Assembly (NCBI GenBank): GCA_963695405.1
Contig: CAVOGJ010000001.1
Span: 186,001 to 250,000 of the forward strand
Direction: 5' to 3'
Origin: CAVOGJ01 sp963695405
Lineage (GTDB): Bacteria > Planctomycetota > Planctomycetia > Pirellulales > Pirellulaceae
DNA length: 64,000 nucleotides
Below, in pieces: positions 28,418 to 37,781 of this stretch. Each line of letters opens with the position of its first letter. Within the stretch, counting starts at the first letter, position 1. Made by a program: the position numbers and the translations under genes. The notes beneath the pieces are model-generated. The model searched no databases, was not told the DNA's origin, and saw only the letters and a list, made by a program, of their open reading frames with translations.

Positions 28418-30106
28418 ATGAGACTTTACAGACGACCCATCATCATGCGCAATCAAAATTTTCTATTGCTGGCCGCCGGTGCCTTGATCTCCATCCTCAC
28501 CGTCACTTGCGTGGCGGATCCCTACCGCAGCTATGACGGGAGTGGAAACAACGAAACCTATGGGAACTGGGGCGCTGCAGGCGGCGCTTTCCAACGGATC
28601 GACCCGGTCGTCCATTACGAGGACGCAGTCTCGACCCCCAGTGGTTCGGATCGTCCAAATCCGCGGGACATCAGCAACGTCATCGGTCGGCAGTTCATGG
28701 GCATGCCGGACGCAGCCCAGCGGTCCGACTACGTCTGGCAATGGGGGCAGTTCCTGGATCATGACATCACGTTGACGCCGACCGGGAGTGAATTCTTTCC
28801 CATCATGGTGACGCAGGCGGGCGATCCCCTCTCGCCGATCATTCCCATGACGCGTTCGGCCGCCGCTGACGGAACAGGTGGATCGACTGACCATCCGCGT
28901 GAGCAAATGAACCTCAATTCGGCATACATCGATGCCTCGATGGTATACGGATCGTCGGCGGATCGAGCCGCAGCGCTGCGGCTGGGAACGGGCGGCCTAT
29001 TAAAGTCAAGTGCCGGCAACTTGCTGCCTCGGAACAGCGACTTGCTGCCCAACGCGAACGACGGTATCGAGCCAGCAGAAACGTTGTTTCTTGCCGGAGA
29101 TATTCGTGCGAATGAGCAATTGGGGCTGACTGCCATGCACACACTTTTCATGCGTGAGCACAATCGCTTGGCGAATGAACTGGCGGCGGCACATCCCACG
29201 TGGGGCGATGAGGAGCTCTATCAACAGGCGCGACGGATCGTGGGCGGCATGGTACAGCACATCACCTATAGCGAATACCTTCCTGCCCTGCTGGGCAACG
29301 ACTTGCTCGCGAATCCCTCGGCGTACGATCCGAACGTGAACGCGACGTTGTCGAACGAGTTTGCGTCGGCACTGTTCCGCCTCGGGCATACCCAGGTTTC
29401 AAGTCAACTGTTGCGGCTGGACGCCAACGGAAATGTCGCCGAGGGTGGCAACGTTCTCTTGGCCGATGCCTTTTTTGTCCCCTCGCGGATCGACAGCCCC
29501 GAGGAGATTGACTACTTGCTGCGTGGGCTGGCCAGCCAGGTACAGCAGTCGACGGATCCGCACATGATCGACACGTTGCGGAACGCCATGTTCGGCGATC
29601 CGGGGCAAGGCGGCCTTGATCTACTCTCGATCAACATCCAGCGTGGCCGCGATCACGGACTCGGCAGTTACAGCGACTTCCAATTGGCACTGGGGCTGCC
29701 CGTCGCCGAAACATGGTCTGACATTACGAGCAACCCAGATCGGCAGGCGGCGTTGGCATCAACCTACGGATCGATCGATAAGATCGATTTGTGGATTGGA
29801 GCGATGAGCGAGGACCCGCTGCCGGGGAGTGCCGTGGGGACCATGTTGCAGACGGTGATCAGCCAGCAATTCTTGGACCTCATGGTCGGCGACCGATTTT
29901 TCTATCTGTGGGACGACAACTTGAGCGTCTCGGATCGGTCGTTAATCATGTCCACACGTTTGTCGGATGTCATTCTGCGAAACACGGGTATCGTTCAACT
30001 GTCGGGTAACGTCTTCTTTGTGCCCGAACCGACGGTCAGCCTCGGTCTCCTAGCCGCGGCGGCCGGATTTCTTGCCACGAGGCGTCGACGACGACGCGCT
30101 TGCTGA
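28418..30106 (+). CDS. Exported animal-type haem peroxidase with PEP-CTERM anchor
   Basis: This is a peroxidase of the peroxinectin/myeloperoxidase superfamily: distal site QWGQFLDHDITL (H115), MREHNRLANEL, proximal RLGHTQVSS (H324) and NIQRGRDHGLGSYSDF. Such enzymes oxidise halides or organic substrates with hydrogen peroxide. The signal peptide is MRNQNFLLLAAGALISILTV if translation starts at 28445; ATG 28418 adds nine residues. The C-terminus VPEPTVSLGLLAAAAGFLAT followed by RRRRRR is a PEP-CTERM sorting signal. The gene begins 7 bases after the subtilase, so the two are likely cotranscribed. Confidence 0.9.
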   Translation: MRLYRRPIIMRNQNFLLLAAGALISILTVTCVADPYRSYDGSGNNETYGNWGAAGGAFQRIDPVVHYEDAVSTPSGSDRPNPRDISNVIGRQFMGMPDAAQRSDYVWQWGQFLDHDITLTPTGSEFFPIMVTQAGDPLSPIIPMTRSAAADGTGGSTDHPREQMNLNSAYIDASMVYGSSADRAAALRLGTGGLLKSSAGNLLPRNSDLLPNANDGIEPAETLFLAGDIRANEQLGLTAMHTLFMREHNRLANELAAAHPTWGDEELYQQARRIVGGMVQHITYSEYLPALLGNDLLANPSAYDPNVNATLSNEFASALFRLGHTQVSSQLLRLDANGNVAEGGNVLLADAFFVPSRIDSPEEIDYLLRGLASQVQQSTDPHMIDTLRNAMFGDPGQGGLDLLSINIQRGRDHGLGSYSDFQLALGLPVAETWSDITSNPDRQAALASTYGSIDKIDLWIGAMSEDPLPGSAVGTMLQTVISQQFLDLMVGDRFFYLWDDNLSVSDRSLIMSTRLSDVILRNTGIVQLSGNVFFVPEPTVSLGLLAAAAGFLATRRRRRRAC

Positions 30107-30258
30107 CCCGCCGGCCTGACCATTCGGTCGGGCGGCGCATCAGACGCGGTCGGCAACCGGGAAGCAAGCGTTCGGGCCAGTGGGGCTGGCAGGTGCTGAA
30201 GCCGTTTGCTAACCTTCTGCAGTGGGACCTGGTGCGGGAAATGAGAGAAGGACAAACA

Positions 30259-30765
30259 ATGAAGCAAGCGATTGCAGGCGTCAGTCCAGCCGATATCAGT
30301 GAGGTCACGGTGATGACGGTCTGGCCGTCGAATGCCGCGTATCCCCTGGGACGGTTCCTCGGGTCTTTGTACGCGATGGATGCCGGGTTTTACATTTTTC
30401 GTCTCGGGAACATCTTGGCCCTGCTATCCATTCCCCTGGCCCTGCTCGTCTATGTGCATCGGCTTTTGCCTTGGGTGGGGATGCGGTATCGGGTGACGAA
30501 TCGACGGATCATCGTCGAACGAGGCTGGTCGGCCAGAGAAGACAAATCGGTGGATTTGGACCGTTTTGACTCGATCGATATCGTCGTACGACCGGGGCAG
30601 GCGTGGTACACGGCGGGCGATTTGATCTTTCGGGAGCAGCAGACTGAGACGTTTCGGCTGGATGGCGTCTCGCGCCCCGAGGCGTTCCGACAGGTCTGCC
30701 TGAAATCACGGCACGCCTTCGTCGGCGTCCAAAAGGCCGTCAAGCGTCAGCTGGCCGTGGCGTAG
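30259..30765 (+). CDS. Membrane protein with bacterial PH domain (YdbS/YdbT-like)
   Basis: The start at 30259 is chosen because AGAAGGA lies 8 bases upstream; an open frame from 30100 overlaps the peroxidase end and is unlikely coding there. Residues 30-80 contain a hydrophobic region (FRLGNILALLSIPLALLVYV). The C-terminal part MRYRVTNRRIIVERGW and LDRFDSIDIVV is the bacterial PH-domain pattern (YRVTNRRI). Function is unknown; such domains often sit in envelope stress or membrane-scaffold proteins. 168 aa. Confidence 0.78.
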   Translation: MKQAIAGVSPADISEVTVMTVWPSNAAYPLGRFLGSLYAMDAGFYIFRLGNILALLSIPLALLVYVHRLLPWVGMRYRVTNRRIIVERGWSAREDKSVDLDRFDSIDIVVRPGQAWYTAGDLIFREQQTETFRLDGVSRPEAFRQVCLKSRHAFVGVQKAVKRQLAVA

Positions 30766-30908
30766 CGACGGTGAACGATTCCGCAGCGGGGACGTTCGGT
30801 CGGGCGGCCATTCGCCACCCTGCCACGCCGTTGGCGGTTACTGGACCAGAACCAAGCGACTTTCGCGGCACGGCCCAGTTTTCTGGCTGACCTTTTCGCC
30901 CAATTCGC

Positions 30909-32132
30909 CTATTTCGGAGGCTGCGTACTCGGACCGCGTACGACCGGGGGGGGCACGGCACGTTCGGCGGGCAATTGCGTGCTCACGACCGGCTGGCCAC
31001 GCCTGGCAGCGGCTGTCGTTGAAGCCGTTCCAGGCAAACTAGTGGTGAGAGACGGCGTGGTTCCCGGCGGATAGCTGGGGCGCGCCAAGAACCTTCCGGG
31101 CTGAAAGCCGGGCGTGGTCGGCGCCGCTGGCGAAACCGGCAAGCCGGTCGACCCGATCGACACCGGGCGAGACGACTGGATGCCGGTCGAGCGGGCACCG
31201 AGTCCCGTGGTCGGGGCCGTAGGCAACGGCCGCAGGCTGGCCGGCAGACCGGTGGTGCGGGGTCCGGCCGGCAGGGGTATGAGTGAGTCCGCAGGTCGTT
31301 CCGGTGGTGCCGGTGCTTCAGGCAGCGCTGTGCTGAGTTTCGGGGGCGGAAAAGGAACATCCAGCGGCGACGGTTCATCTGGCAGGTCGATTTGCGTCGA
31401 CTCGCCTCCGCGTCGCTTCTCTGTGAGCCATTTCCTCAGCAACCCTTCACCCGCGTTCGGCTCCTGCGCGGCCGGTTCTTCGTTCACCGCGGCCGGATCC
31501 GGGTCCGGCTGGCTGACGGCCAACGCATCATCCCGAGCCTGTTTGTCGCCCTCCATTGCCTCGACACTTTCCTCATCCGTGGCGGTCGGCTCGTCCTGAC
31601 TGGCGTAGCGATCGGCTTGTTCGTCGTCAGATTCCTTCGGACCAGCCGGTGCGTCCGTGTCGTCGTTCGCTTCCTCATCTCCATCCGATACCAGCTTGTC
31701 GAGAGGACCGACATCGAGGAAATTATGAGATTCGAACTGGTAGGCCGACTTATACAACGGGTCGATCTGACGTGCCTTGTTACCGTCTGCTTCGGCCAAT
31801 TCGCTTAACCCGGCCCGCTGGTAGGCCAATTGTCGTAAGTAGTAGTAGTCCTTATTTTCCGGATCGAGCCGGATGAGGGTTGTAAAGTCATCGATCGCGT
31901 CGGTTGGCCGTTTCATGCCGAGAAAGGCGTTTGCTCGGAGCGAAAGGAGCTGAATGTCCTCTGGGGCATTTTCGAGCAGCGGTGTGCAGCATTCGACCGT
32001 GAGGGCCCAGTCACCCCTCTTGCTGGCCGTAATGGCCTGCTGCCGCGGCGATGGGGGTTGCTGCTGACAGCCGGCAACCCAGACAAGCAGCAGCATGACC
32101 ACAGCTGACGAATGATCTTGGCAGCGGCTCAT
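30909..32132 (-). CDS. TPR-containing lipoprotein with Pro-rich tail
   Basis: A lipoprotein signal opens the protein: SSAVVMLLLVWVAGC with the lipobox Cys at about residue 22. Residues about 30-130 form two to three TPR-like repeats (ASKRGDWALTVECCTPLLEN; NAFLGMKRPTDAIDDFTTLI; AYQRAGLSELAEADGNKARQ). The remainder is acidic and then Pro/Ser/Thr-rich low complexity to the C-terminus. The TPRs should bind proteins at the inner face of the outer membrane or in the periplasm. No neighbour points to a partner. A strongly biased open frame on the opposite strand is a shadow. Confidence 0.82.
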   Translation of the reverse strand: MSRCQDHSSAVVMLLLVWVAGCQQQPPSPRQQAITASKRGDWALTVECCTPLLENAPEDIQLLSLRANAFLGMKRPTDAIDDFTTLIRLDPENKDYYYLRQLAYQRAGLSELAEADGNKARQIDPLYKSAYQFESHNFLDVGPLDKLVSDGDEEANDDTDAPAGPKESDDEQADRYASQDEPTATDEESVEAMEGDKQARDDALAVSQPDPDPAAVNEEPAAQEPNAGEGLLRKWLTEKRRGGESTQIDLPDEPSPLDVPFPPPKLSTALPEAPAPPERPADSLIPLPAGPRTTGLPASLRPLPTAPTTGLGARSTGIQSSRPVSIGSTGLPVSPAAPTTPGFQPGRFLARPSYPPGTTPSLTTSLPGTASTTAAARRGQPVVSTQLPAERAVPPPVVRGPSTQPPK

Positions 32133-32418
32133 AGGTCGTCTCCTCTCTGCGGTTGCTGATGGGACTCTCCGTAAACCATCGACCGAACGAGAACGGTCCC
32201 TTTCAATATACCGCGACTGCGGCAGTCGGTGAAGATTCTCCGCTTTGCGACCGTGAGATCAGTCGTACCGACTGAAGCGGTCGATGAGGGCAAGGAACGC
32301 ATCAAACACGCCAGCGGCGGTGAGGGACGCCTTGCGATGGCGACCAGAGGAATTCGCTGCCCGGACTCCAGAGCGCAAACCTAGCCGAGGCGATTTGCAG
32401 CCGCCATTGTTTCGCAAG
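32133..32418. other. Intergenic region upstream of the TPR lipoprotein
   Basis: This 286-base gap holds no gene. It should contain the promoter of the minus-strand lipoprotein. Confidence 0.4.
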
Positions 32419-32491
32419 TGACCCCTACGGGACTCGAACCCGTGTTACCGCCGTGAAAGGGCGGTGTCCTAGACCGCTAGACGAAGGGGCC
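32419..32491 (-). tRNA. tRNA-Glu (anticodon TTC)
   Basis: The minus strand folds as a 73-nt tRNA: acceptor GGCCCCT pairs with AGGGGTC, the D arm starts CGTCTAGCGGTCTAGGAC, the anticodon stem CCGCC/GGCGG encloses loop CTTTCAC with anticodon TTC, and the T arm is ACGGGTTCGAGTCCCGT. The discriminator base is A and no CCA is encoded. Confidence 0.97.
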
Positions 32492-32608
32492 TCACCTTGA
32501 AGGAAGCTGGTTTTAAACGACGGCGTAGACTACCGTCAACCCAAAGCAGATCCGAACCGCCGCCTGCGGCGCAACTTCAAATGGAGAAATTCATTAAGCT
32601 GCGGGATC

Positions 32609-32634
32609 AAACGAGCCTTTTTTCTTGGCTCGAG
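32609..32634 (-). terminator. Possible terminator after csrA
   Basis: On the minus strand CGAGCC and GGCTCG form a 6-bp stem around a 9-base A-rich loop, followed by TTTG. It lies about 30 bases past the csrA stop. The U-tract is short, so this is tentative. Confidence 0.4.
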
Positions 32635-32660
32635 CCCCACGGGCAGACTGAGGTCTCGTA

Positions 32661-32855
32661 CTATTCAATCGGAGTCGTTGGATTGGCGGCTTCGCTTCGT
32701 TGAATCGCCTCGAACACCTCTCGCCGATGTACCGGAACCTCGCGCGGAGCCTCTACGCCCAAACGGACTTTGTCACCACGAATCTCGACCACCACGATCG
32801 TGATGTCGTCGTTGATGACAATGCTCTCATTCTTCTTACGGGACAGTACCAGCAT
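32661..32855 (-). CDS. csrA: Carbon storage regulator CsrA
   Basis: The 64-residue protein starts MLVLSRKKNESIVINDDIT and continues IRGDKVRLGVEAPREVPVHR, the complete CsrA sequence pattern, with the RNA-binding Leu/Arg residues near both ends. CsrA binds GGA motifs in mRNA leaders and controls translation of carbon-metabolism and motility genes. AAAGGAATGGG precedes the ATG. It stands alone beside tRNA-Glu; no flagellar genes or FliW are in the window. Confidence 0.96.
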   Translation of the reverse strand: MLVLSRKKNESIVINDDITIVVVEIRGDKVRLGVEAPREVPVHRREVFEAIQRSEAANPTTPIE

Positions 32856-33725
32856 CGACCCATTCCTTTGTGTTCACCGTCGCCCGACCCTAGTTGGCGG
32901 AAGACCGAAGAGGCAATTTGAGGAGACCCGTGGGCCGCCTCCGGTTCCCAACGGATAAAACCAAAGCTCGATCAGAACTTCCTATATCCACTCTACGTGG
33001 AAGCACCGGACAGTCAAGAAAGCTGGCACCATGCTTGATCCGTTTTTGCGAATTTTTTGGATGACTCCCGCTCCCCGGCGCCCCGGTTCGACACATGCGC
33101 GATTTCAGCCCTCCAGCCGGGAGAAAAGGCCCGTAGCTACGCGGATTGCGTGCCGGTTGGTGGCGCAGCAACGGACCCCGCATCGGCTCAAATATACCAA
33201 AACTGGGGAATGCGGTACCCCCCCAATATATGCATTTTCTGCCTAGCCGCCTGGGGGCGGGTAAACACCTCCGCGCCGATCCCACGCCGGCCTTGCGGTC
33301 GGTGCCCGGAGGGCCGATCACGGAGCCGTCTAGGCTGAGGAATGAAGGGAGCGGACACCATCGCGACGTCCCGCCGCGCGCCTCGGTGAGGGAAACGGAT
33401 GGAGCGGGTCGTCCCCTATTCGGCCCGCTGCACGGTGCTCAGGCATTGATCGTGAACCGAACGTCTCACTGGCCGCCGCAGACAAATGGACAGCGATCTT
33501 CTGCGCCGGTGGGTGTTGGCAGTCGAACCGAGGACACGGTCGGGCGGCGTTGATTGACAGCGTTGGAGAGCGTCGCGTCGCGGGGGCCATGGATGTCGGT
33601 TGCGGTCGAACGGTGTCCGTCTATAATTCCGACACGTATGGTCGGATTCTTTGGTGAATCAAGCCGCGAGACGACGGCACCCGTGCGTCGATCGTCATTC
33701 GCTTGGAACGAGGAGTTTGGACGAA
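32856..33725. other. 870-base intergenic region, no gene seen
   Basis: The region between csrA (minus) and nuoI (plus) has several overlapping open frames of 70-140 codons on both strands, but none shows a domain, signal or credible start. Two C/G homopolymer runs (cccccccc near 33220 and gggggcgg near 33250) flank a TATATGCAT stretch. Promoters of csrA and nuoI are expected here. Confidence 0.5.
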
Positions 33726-34253
33726 ATGCTGGAGTGGCTGCGGAACATTTATGTCGCTGTTCGAACCGTCCTCATCGGCATGTGGGTGACTCTTCGTTAT
33801 TGGCTGCTCACATACGATCGAGACCGCGGCGCCTTTACGGAAAAATTTGAATATCCGGAAAAACCGGTCCCCGTAGCGGCCCGCTATCGGGGCTTCCACC
33901 GGTTTGACCTTACCACCTGCATTGCCTGTGACCAGTGCGCGAAGGCGTGTCCCGTGGATTGTATTTACATCGGCAAGGAGCGGGTCGAAGGGGGTAAAGG
34001 GTTTAAGGTCACTGGGTACGCGATCGACTATTCGAAGTGTATGTTTTGCGCCCTGTGCGTCGAACCTTGCCCGGTCGATTGCATTTTCATGGGCGCCACC
34101 CATGACTTGAGCTGCTACAGCCGTGACGGCTGTATTGTCGATTTTTCGCGGCTGCCTGTAGATGTTGCCTGGGGTCGAGCTACACTGAATCCTACGGCGG
34201 TGGCTCAATCGAAAGTGATCACCGAACCGGTTCACGCTGGACCGAACGCCTGA
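33726..34253 (+). CDS. nuoI: NADH-quinone oxidoreductase subunit I (two 4Fe-4S)
   Basis: Two ferredoxin-type cluster motifs are complete: CIACDQCAKACPVDC and CMFCALCVEPCPVDC, the ligands of clusters N6a and N6b in the complex I arm. The N-terminus MLEWLRNIYVAVRTVLIGMW is the usual amphipathic/TM anchor, which sets the start at ATG 33726. Length is 175 aa. It is separated from the rest of the nuo cluster by a DUF2203 gene and about 890 bases, whereas nuoI commonly sits between nuoH and nuoJ; here nuoH is followed directly by nuoJ, so this is the displaced copy. Confidence 0.95.
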   Translation: MLEWLRNIYVAVRTVLIGMWVTLRYWLLTYDRDRGAFTEKFEYPEKPVPVAARYRGFHRFDLTTCIACDQCAKACPVDCIYIGKERVEGGKGFKVTGYAIDYSKCMFCALCVEPCPVDCIFMGATHDLSCYSRDGCIVDFSRLPVDVAWGRATLNPTAVAQSKVITEPVHAGPNA

Positions 34254-34390
34254 TGACTGCGGTTCCACACCGCGGTCCCCGGCGGTGATTCCGGATCGAA
34301 TGTTAGCGACAGCAACTTGCAGTCTTCGCGGCCACCAGGCGGTGACTCGGCCGAAGAGACTGGTACAGAAGAAGAAACGCGAGCACCCTG

Positions 34391-34861
34391 ATGAACGACT
34401 TAGTCTCAGAACCCAAGAAGTTGTTCACCGTCGAGCAAGCAAATCGAACATTGCCGCTCGTGAGAATGATTGCTAGAGACTTGTCGTCCAAGTCGCGGGA
34501 AGTGAAGGAACGACGCCAACGCGTGTCACGGCTCTCGGCTGGACGAAACAAACCACATTCAACGTCCGACGAATTCTACAACGACGAGCTGGAACAGATT
34601 GTTTCGCAACTGGAACGAGACGAATTAGCGTTGGAAACATTGAAGCAAGAGCTCGTTTCGTTGGGTGCCCGTTCTGATCCTGTGCGTGATGATGTGGTCC
34701 ATTTTCCCTCGGTACTCAACGGCGATGTCGTGCACCTCTGCTGGAAGATCGGTGAACCGGAACTTGCATTCTGGACCAAGGTGGGCGAGGGCTATACCGA
34801 GCGGCAACCGATAAGCCCCGATTCCATCTCGTTACCTCGTAGCGCCCCCGAAGGCAATTAG
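34391..34861 (+). CDS. DUF2203 family protein
   Basis: The N-terminus KLFTVEQANRTLPLVRMIAR and the C-terminal VVHFPSVLNGDVVHLCWKIG followed by EPELAFWTKVGEGYTERQP match the DUF2203 pattern, with a central charged coiled-coil-like helix (ELEQIVSQLERDELALETLK). No enzymatic function is established for the family. It sits between nuoI and nuoA on the same strand, with 137 and 285 bases of spacing, which may mean cotranscription with complex I, but this is not proven. 156 aa. Confidence 0.8.
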   Translation: MNDLVSEPKKLFTVEQANRTLPLVRMIARDLSSKSREVKERRQRVSRLSAGRNKPHSTSDEFYNDELEQIVSQLERDELALETLKQELVSLGARSDPVRDDVVHFPSVLNGDVVHLCWKIGEPELAFWTKVGEGYTERQPISPDSISLPRSAPEGN

Positions 34862-35058
34862 GGCCGCACGCCGGGCCGAGTCACGATCTCGTTTGATTTG
34901 CTTGCTGCGCGGAGCGGCCAAGCCGAACTTCGCCAGTCGTCGCTCAAGCCAGGCGGTCGAGGTGCCCTCCGCCGCGGATACGCCTTGCATTCAGGCCTTG
35001 GCGACTTACAATCCGGTCTCACACAAGACGCGTTTTGCGGGGAAGCCCAGGCCCTGGT

Positions 35059-35091
35059 GATCGCCATGAGATCGCCATGAGATCGCCGTCG
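35059..35091 (+). repeat. 11-bp tandem repeat, about three copies
   Basis: gatcgccatga is repeated twice exactly (35059-35080) followed by a partial third copy, in the gap between the DUF2203 gene and nuoA. It looks like slippage; no function is visible. Confidence 0.7.
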
Positions 35092-35146
35092 GCGGGAACA
35101 CTCGCTTTTCTCTAACGACGGGGACCAAGTATTTGGTCAAGCAACT

Positions 35147-35782
35147 ATGAACACAGCCCTAGGGGATTCCGTCGGAGTGGTCGCCTACCTGGCTCTATTT
35201 GCCGGCACAGGTTTCGCATTTGTGTTCGCCAACTTGTTGATTGGCTGGTTCTTGCGGCCCTCCGATCCGCACGCCGAGAAACTAGAGATTTACGAGTGTG
35301 GCGAGCCGACGATTGGGTCGAGTTTTGTGCAATTTGACCTTCGTTTCTACGTGGTAGCACTGATTTTCATCATTTTCGATGTCGAAGTCGCTTTTCTCTT
35401 TCCTTGGGCCACCGTGTTTGGCAAGGCCGATGCACTCACGCATGATCGCGTCGCGATTGTCAGGGAAGCTGACGCCGACGATGGGACGCTGGCCTTGACC
35501 CCCGCAGCCTCGGGACTGCTCCAGGAACTCGGAATTCGGCAGCCGGCCGCGCCGAGCGGTTCGGCAGCCGAGGCGACCGCCGCCATCCGTGGTGGCGCCA
35601 AGCTGCTTCTCTGGTTGGCCACCGTGGAGGTGCTGGTGTTTTTCGTGATCCTGTTGATTGCCTTCGCCTACGAATGGAAACTAGGCGCGCTCGACTGGGT
35701 GCGGGCACTTACGGAGGAGTATCGCGAGCGAGCGGCTCGCGAGGTGCCGGAATCGGCAACTCAAACCGTATTGTCGGCGTAG
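35147..35782 (+). CDS. nuoA: NADH-quinone oxidoreductase subunit A with a polar insertion
   Basis: The three membrane helices and the family motif KLEIYECGEPTIGSSFVQFD, then YVVALIFIIFDVEVAFLFPW, identify NuoA. Between the second helix and the third (LLLWLATVEVLVFFVILLIA) about 60 residues are inserted, residues 92-150 (ADALTHDRVAIVREADADDG and an Ala/Gly-rich stretch), making 211 aa instead of about 120-150. NuoA is a membrane subunit at the junction between the peripheral arm and the membrane arm. nuoB would normally follow, but the next gene is nuoC. Confidence 0.92.
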   Translation: MNTALGDSVGVVAYLALFAGTGFAFVFANLLIGWFLRPSDPHAEKLEIYECGEPTIGSSFVQFDLRFYVVALIFIIFDVEVAFLFPWATVFGKADALTHDRVAIVREADADDGTLALTPAASGLLQELGIRQPAAPSGSAAEATAAIRGGAKLLLWLATVEVLVFFVILLIAFAYEWKLGALDWVRALTEEYRERAAREVPESATQTVLSA

Positions 35783-35909
35783 CGTCGCCCTAGCCGACGG
35801 GCGGTGCCAGGAAGGAATTCCCAAGTAACTTTTCCCTTTGCTCCATCGACCGTGATTCGCTGCCTGGGGCACAACACAGTTTCGAACGAAACCAACAAAT
35901 GGCAATCGC

Positions 35910-36437
35910 ATGGCGAAAGACTTGTTAGCAAGATTGAAGGACCGGTTTGGCGACGGCATCTCTGGCGCAAATTCCGAGGTGCTCGATCCGTGGATCGAGG
36001 TACGGCCCGAGTCCTTGGTGGAGGTTTGTACCTTCCTGCGCGATGACCCGGATCTGAGTTTCGGCATGCTGAACTGCATTTCCGCGGTCGATTATTTCGA
36101 ACCGGATGAGAAGAAGGCCGCCAAGACGCCTTGGGACCCGCACCTCGAGGTCGTCTATCACCTATCCAGTATCCAACAAAAGCACACACTGGTATTGAAA
36201 GTTCATCTGCCACGTTGGAAAGACGACGTGGCGGGTCAATTGCCGGAGATCCCCTCCGTAAGTTCGGTCTGGCGCGGCGCCGACTGGCACGAACGCGAGG
36301 TGTTCGACCTGTCGGGCGTTGACTTCACGGGTCATCCCAACCTTCGGCGAATACTCTGCCCCGAAGATTGGGTTGGTTTTCCACTCCGCAAGGACTATGA
36401 GATGCCGCTTGAGTACCACGGCATCCGAGGGCGTTAG
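35910..36437 (+). CDS. nuoC: NADH-quinone oxidoreductase subunit C
   Basis: The 30-kDa subunit pattern is clear: HLEVVYHLSSIQQKHTLVLK, VSSVWRGADWHEREVFDLSG and FTGHPNLRRILCPEDWVGFP followed by LRKDYEMPLEY. It helps build the quinone-reduction module with NuoB and NuoD. Length 175 aa is typical when it is not fused to NuoD. nuoD begins three bases after its stop. No nuoB lies in the 127 bases before it. Confidence 0.94.
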   Translation: MAKDLLARLKDRFGDGISGANSEVLDPWIEVRPESLVEVCTFLRDDPDLSFGMLNCISAVDYFEPDEKKAAKTPWDPHLEVVYHLSSIQQKHTLVLKVHLPRWKDDVAGQLPEIPSVSSVWRGADWHEREVFDLSGVDFTGHPNLRRILCPEDWVGFPLRKDYEMPLEYHGIRGR

Positions 36438-36440
36438 AAC

Positions 36441-37646
36441 ATGGTTATGGAACTGGAAGACCAGCGGATCGTTGAGTTCGATGTGCGTACCGACGAAATG
36501 CTGGTCAACATGGGACCGCAGCACCCCAGTACGCACGGCGTCCTCCGTCTGGTGCTCAAGACCGACGGCGAGATCGTATCCGAGGTGACGCCTCATATCG
36601 GCTATCTGCATCGATGCGCGGAGAAAATCGGCGAGCATCTCACGCCCAGGCAATGGATCCCGTATACGGATCGCATGGATTATTTGGCCGCGATGAACAT
36701 GAATCTCGGCTGGTCCCTCTGCGTAGAAAAGCTGTTACAACACAACCTCTCGGACAAGGCAAGACATTTGCGTGTCATTATTGCCGAGATGGGGCGCATC
36801 GCCAGTCATTTGGTAGGGATGGGCGCCTACGGACTCGACTTGGGAAGCTTCAGTCCCTTCCTGTATGCCTTTCGCGAACGGGAAAAAATCTTGGACTTGT
36901 TCGAAGAGGCCTGCGGCGCTCGTCTGACCTACAGTTATCTCACGCCGGGCGGAGCCACCGCGGACCTGCCGCCGGGCTGGCTGTCCAAGTGCGAGGCATT
37001 CCTGAACCAGTTTGAACCCGTCATCGCCGAGTATCACGCGCTGCTCACGACCAACGCCATCTTCATCAAGCGGACATGTGGTATCGGCGTGCTCACGCCC
37101 GAAATGGCGGTCGATTATGGTTGCACCGGGCCCGTGCTGCGAGGCAGCGGTGTGGATTACGATCTCCGCCGCGATGGCGAAGAGCGCTACACTGAAATGT
37201 ACGACGGCTATGCGTTCGAAGTCATCGTGCAAAAAGAGGGTCATTACCCGAAAGACCACGAATATCCGGACGTGCCTCCGGAAGCGGTGATAGGGGATTG
37301 CTGGCATCGTTTCTACGTCCGCATGCTGGAGGTCATTCAGGCCATCGACTTGACGCGGCAAGCAATGGCGAATTACGCGGTCGCCGGCGGTGATTGGGGC
37401 GTTCCCATCAAACTGGCAACCAAGTTACCGCCCGGGGAGGTGTACCTCGAGACCGAGGCTCCCCGAGGCCAGATGGGTTTCTATTTGGTCAGCGACGGAT
37501 CATCGATTCCGTGGCGCGCCCGGGCGCGGAGCAGTTGTTTTTGTAATCTATCTGTCACCCACGAGATCTGTCACGGCAGCCCAATTGCCGACATTCCGGC
37601 GATCATTGGATCGCTCGACATTGTGATGGGAGAAATCGATCGCTGA
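36441..37646 (+). CDS. nuoD: NADH-quinone oxidoreductase subunit D (49 kDa)
   Basis: The motif LVNMGPQHPSTHGVLRLVLK and HIGYLHRCAEKIGE form the quinone-chamber wall. PYTDRMDYLAAMNMNLGW, RTCGIGVLTPEMAVDYGCTG and EAPRGQMGFYLVSDGSSIP follow in family order, ending GSLDIVMGEIDR. Length 401 aa is normal. The C-terminal stretch RARARSSCFCNLSVTHEICH is less standard than the usual RxPSFxNLxxLxxMxxGH, but the frame stays open. nuoH follows after 135 bases. Confidence 0.96.
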   Translation: MVMELEDQRIVEFDVRTDEMLVNMGPQHPSTHGVLRLVLKTDGEIVSEVTPHIGYLHRCAEKIGEHLTPRQWIPYTDRMDYLAAMNMNLGWSLCVEKLLQHNLSDKARHLRVIIAEMGRIASHLVGMGAYGLDLGSFSPFLYAFREREKILDLFEEACGARLTYSYLTPGGATADLPPGWLSKCEAFLNQFEPVIAEYHALLTTNAIFIKRTCGIGVLTPEMAVDYGCTGPVLRGSGVDYDLRRDGEERYTEMYDGYAFEVIVQKEGHYPKDHEYPDVPPEAVIGDCWHRFYVRMLEVIQAIDLTRQAMANYAVAGGDWGVPIKLATKLPPGEVYLETEAPRGQMGFYLVSDGSSIPWRARARSSCFCNLSVTHEICHGSPIADIPAIIGSLDIVMGEIDR

Positions 37647-37781
37647 CGCCCCGCTGCGGCACCGCTCGTGCGGGGGCTTGCTGCCGCCGCACTCCTTGTG
37701 CAATATTTCACAAACTTTGGATAGCCTATCGCGAGCCGGCAGATTCCCGCCGGAAAGCGGCCGAAAACGAGCAACAACAAC

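Noticed and set aside
32890..33553. Overlapping open frames on both strands between csrA and nuoI
   Set aside because: No domain, start signal or conserved pattern; typical of a GC-rich gap.
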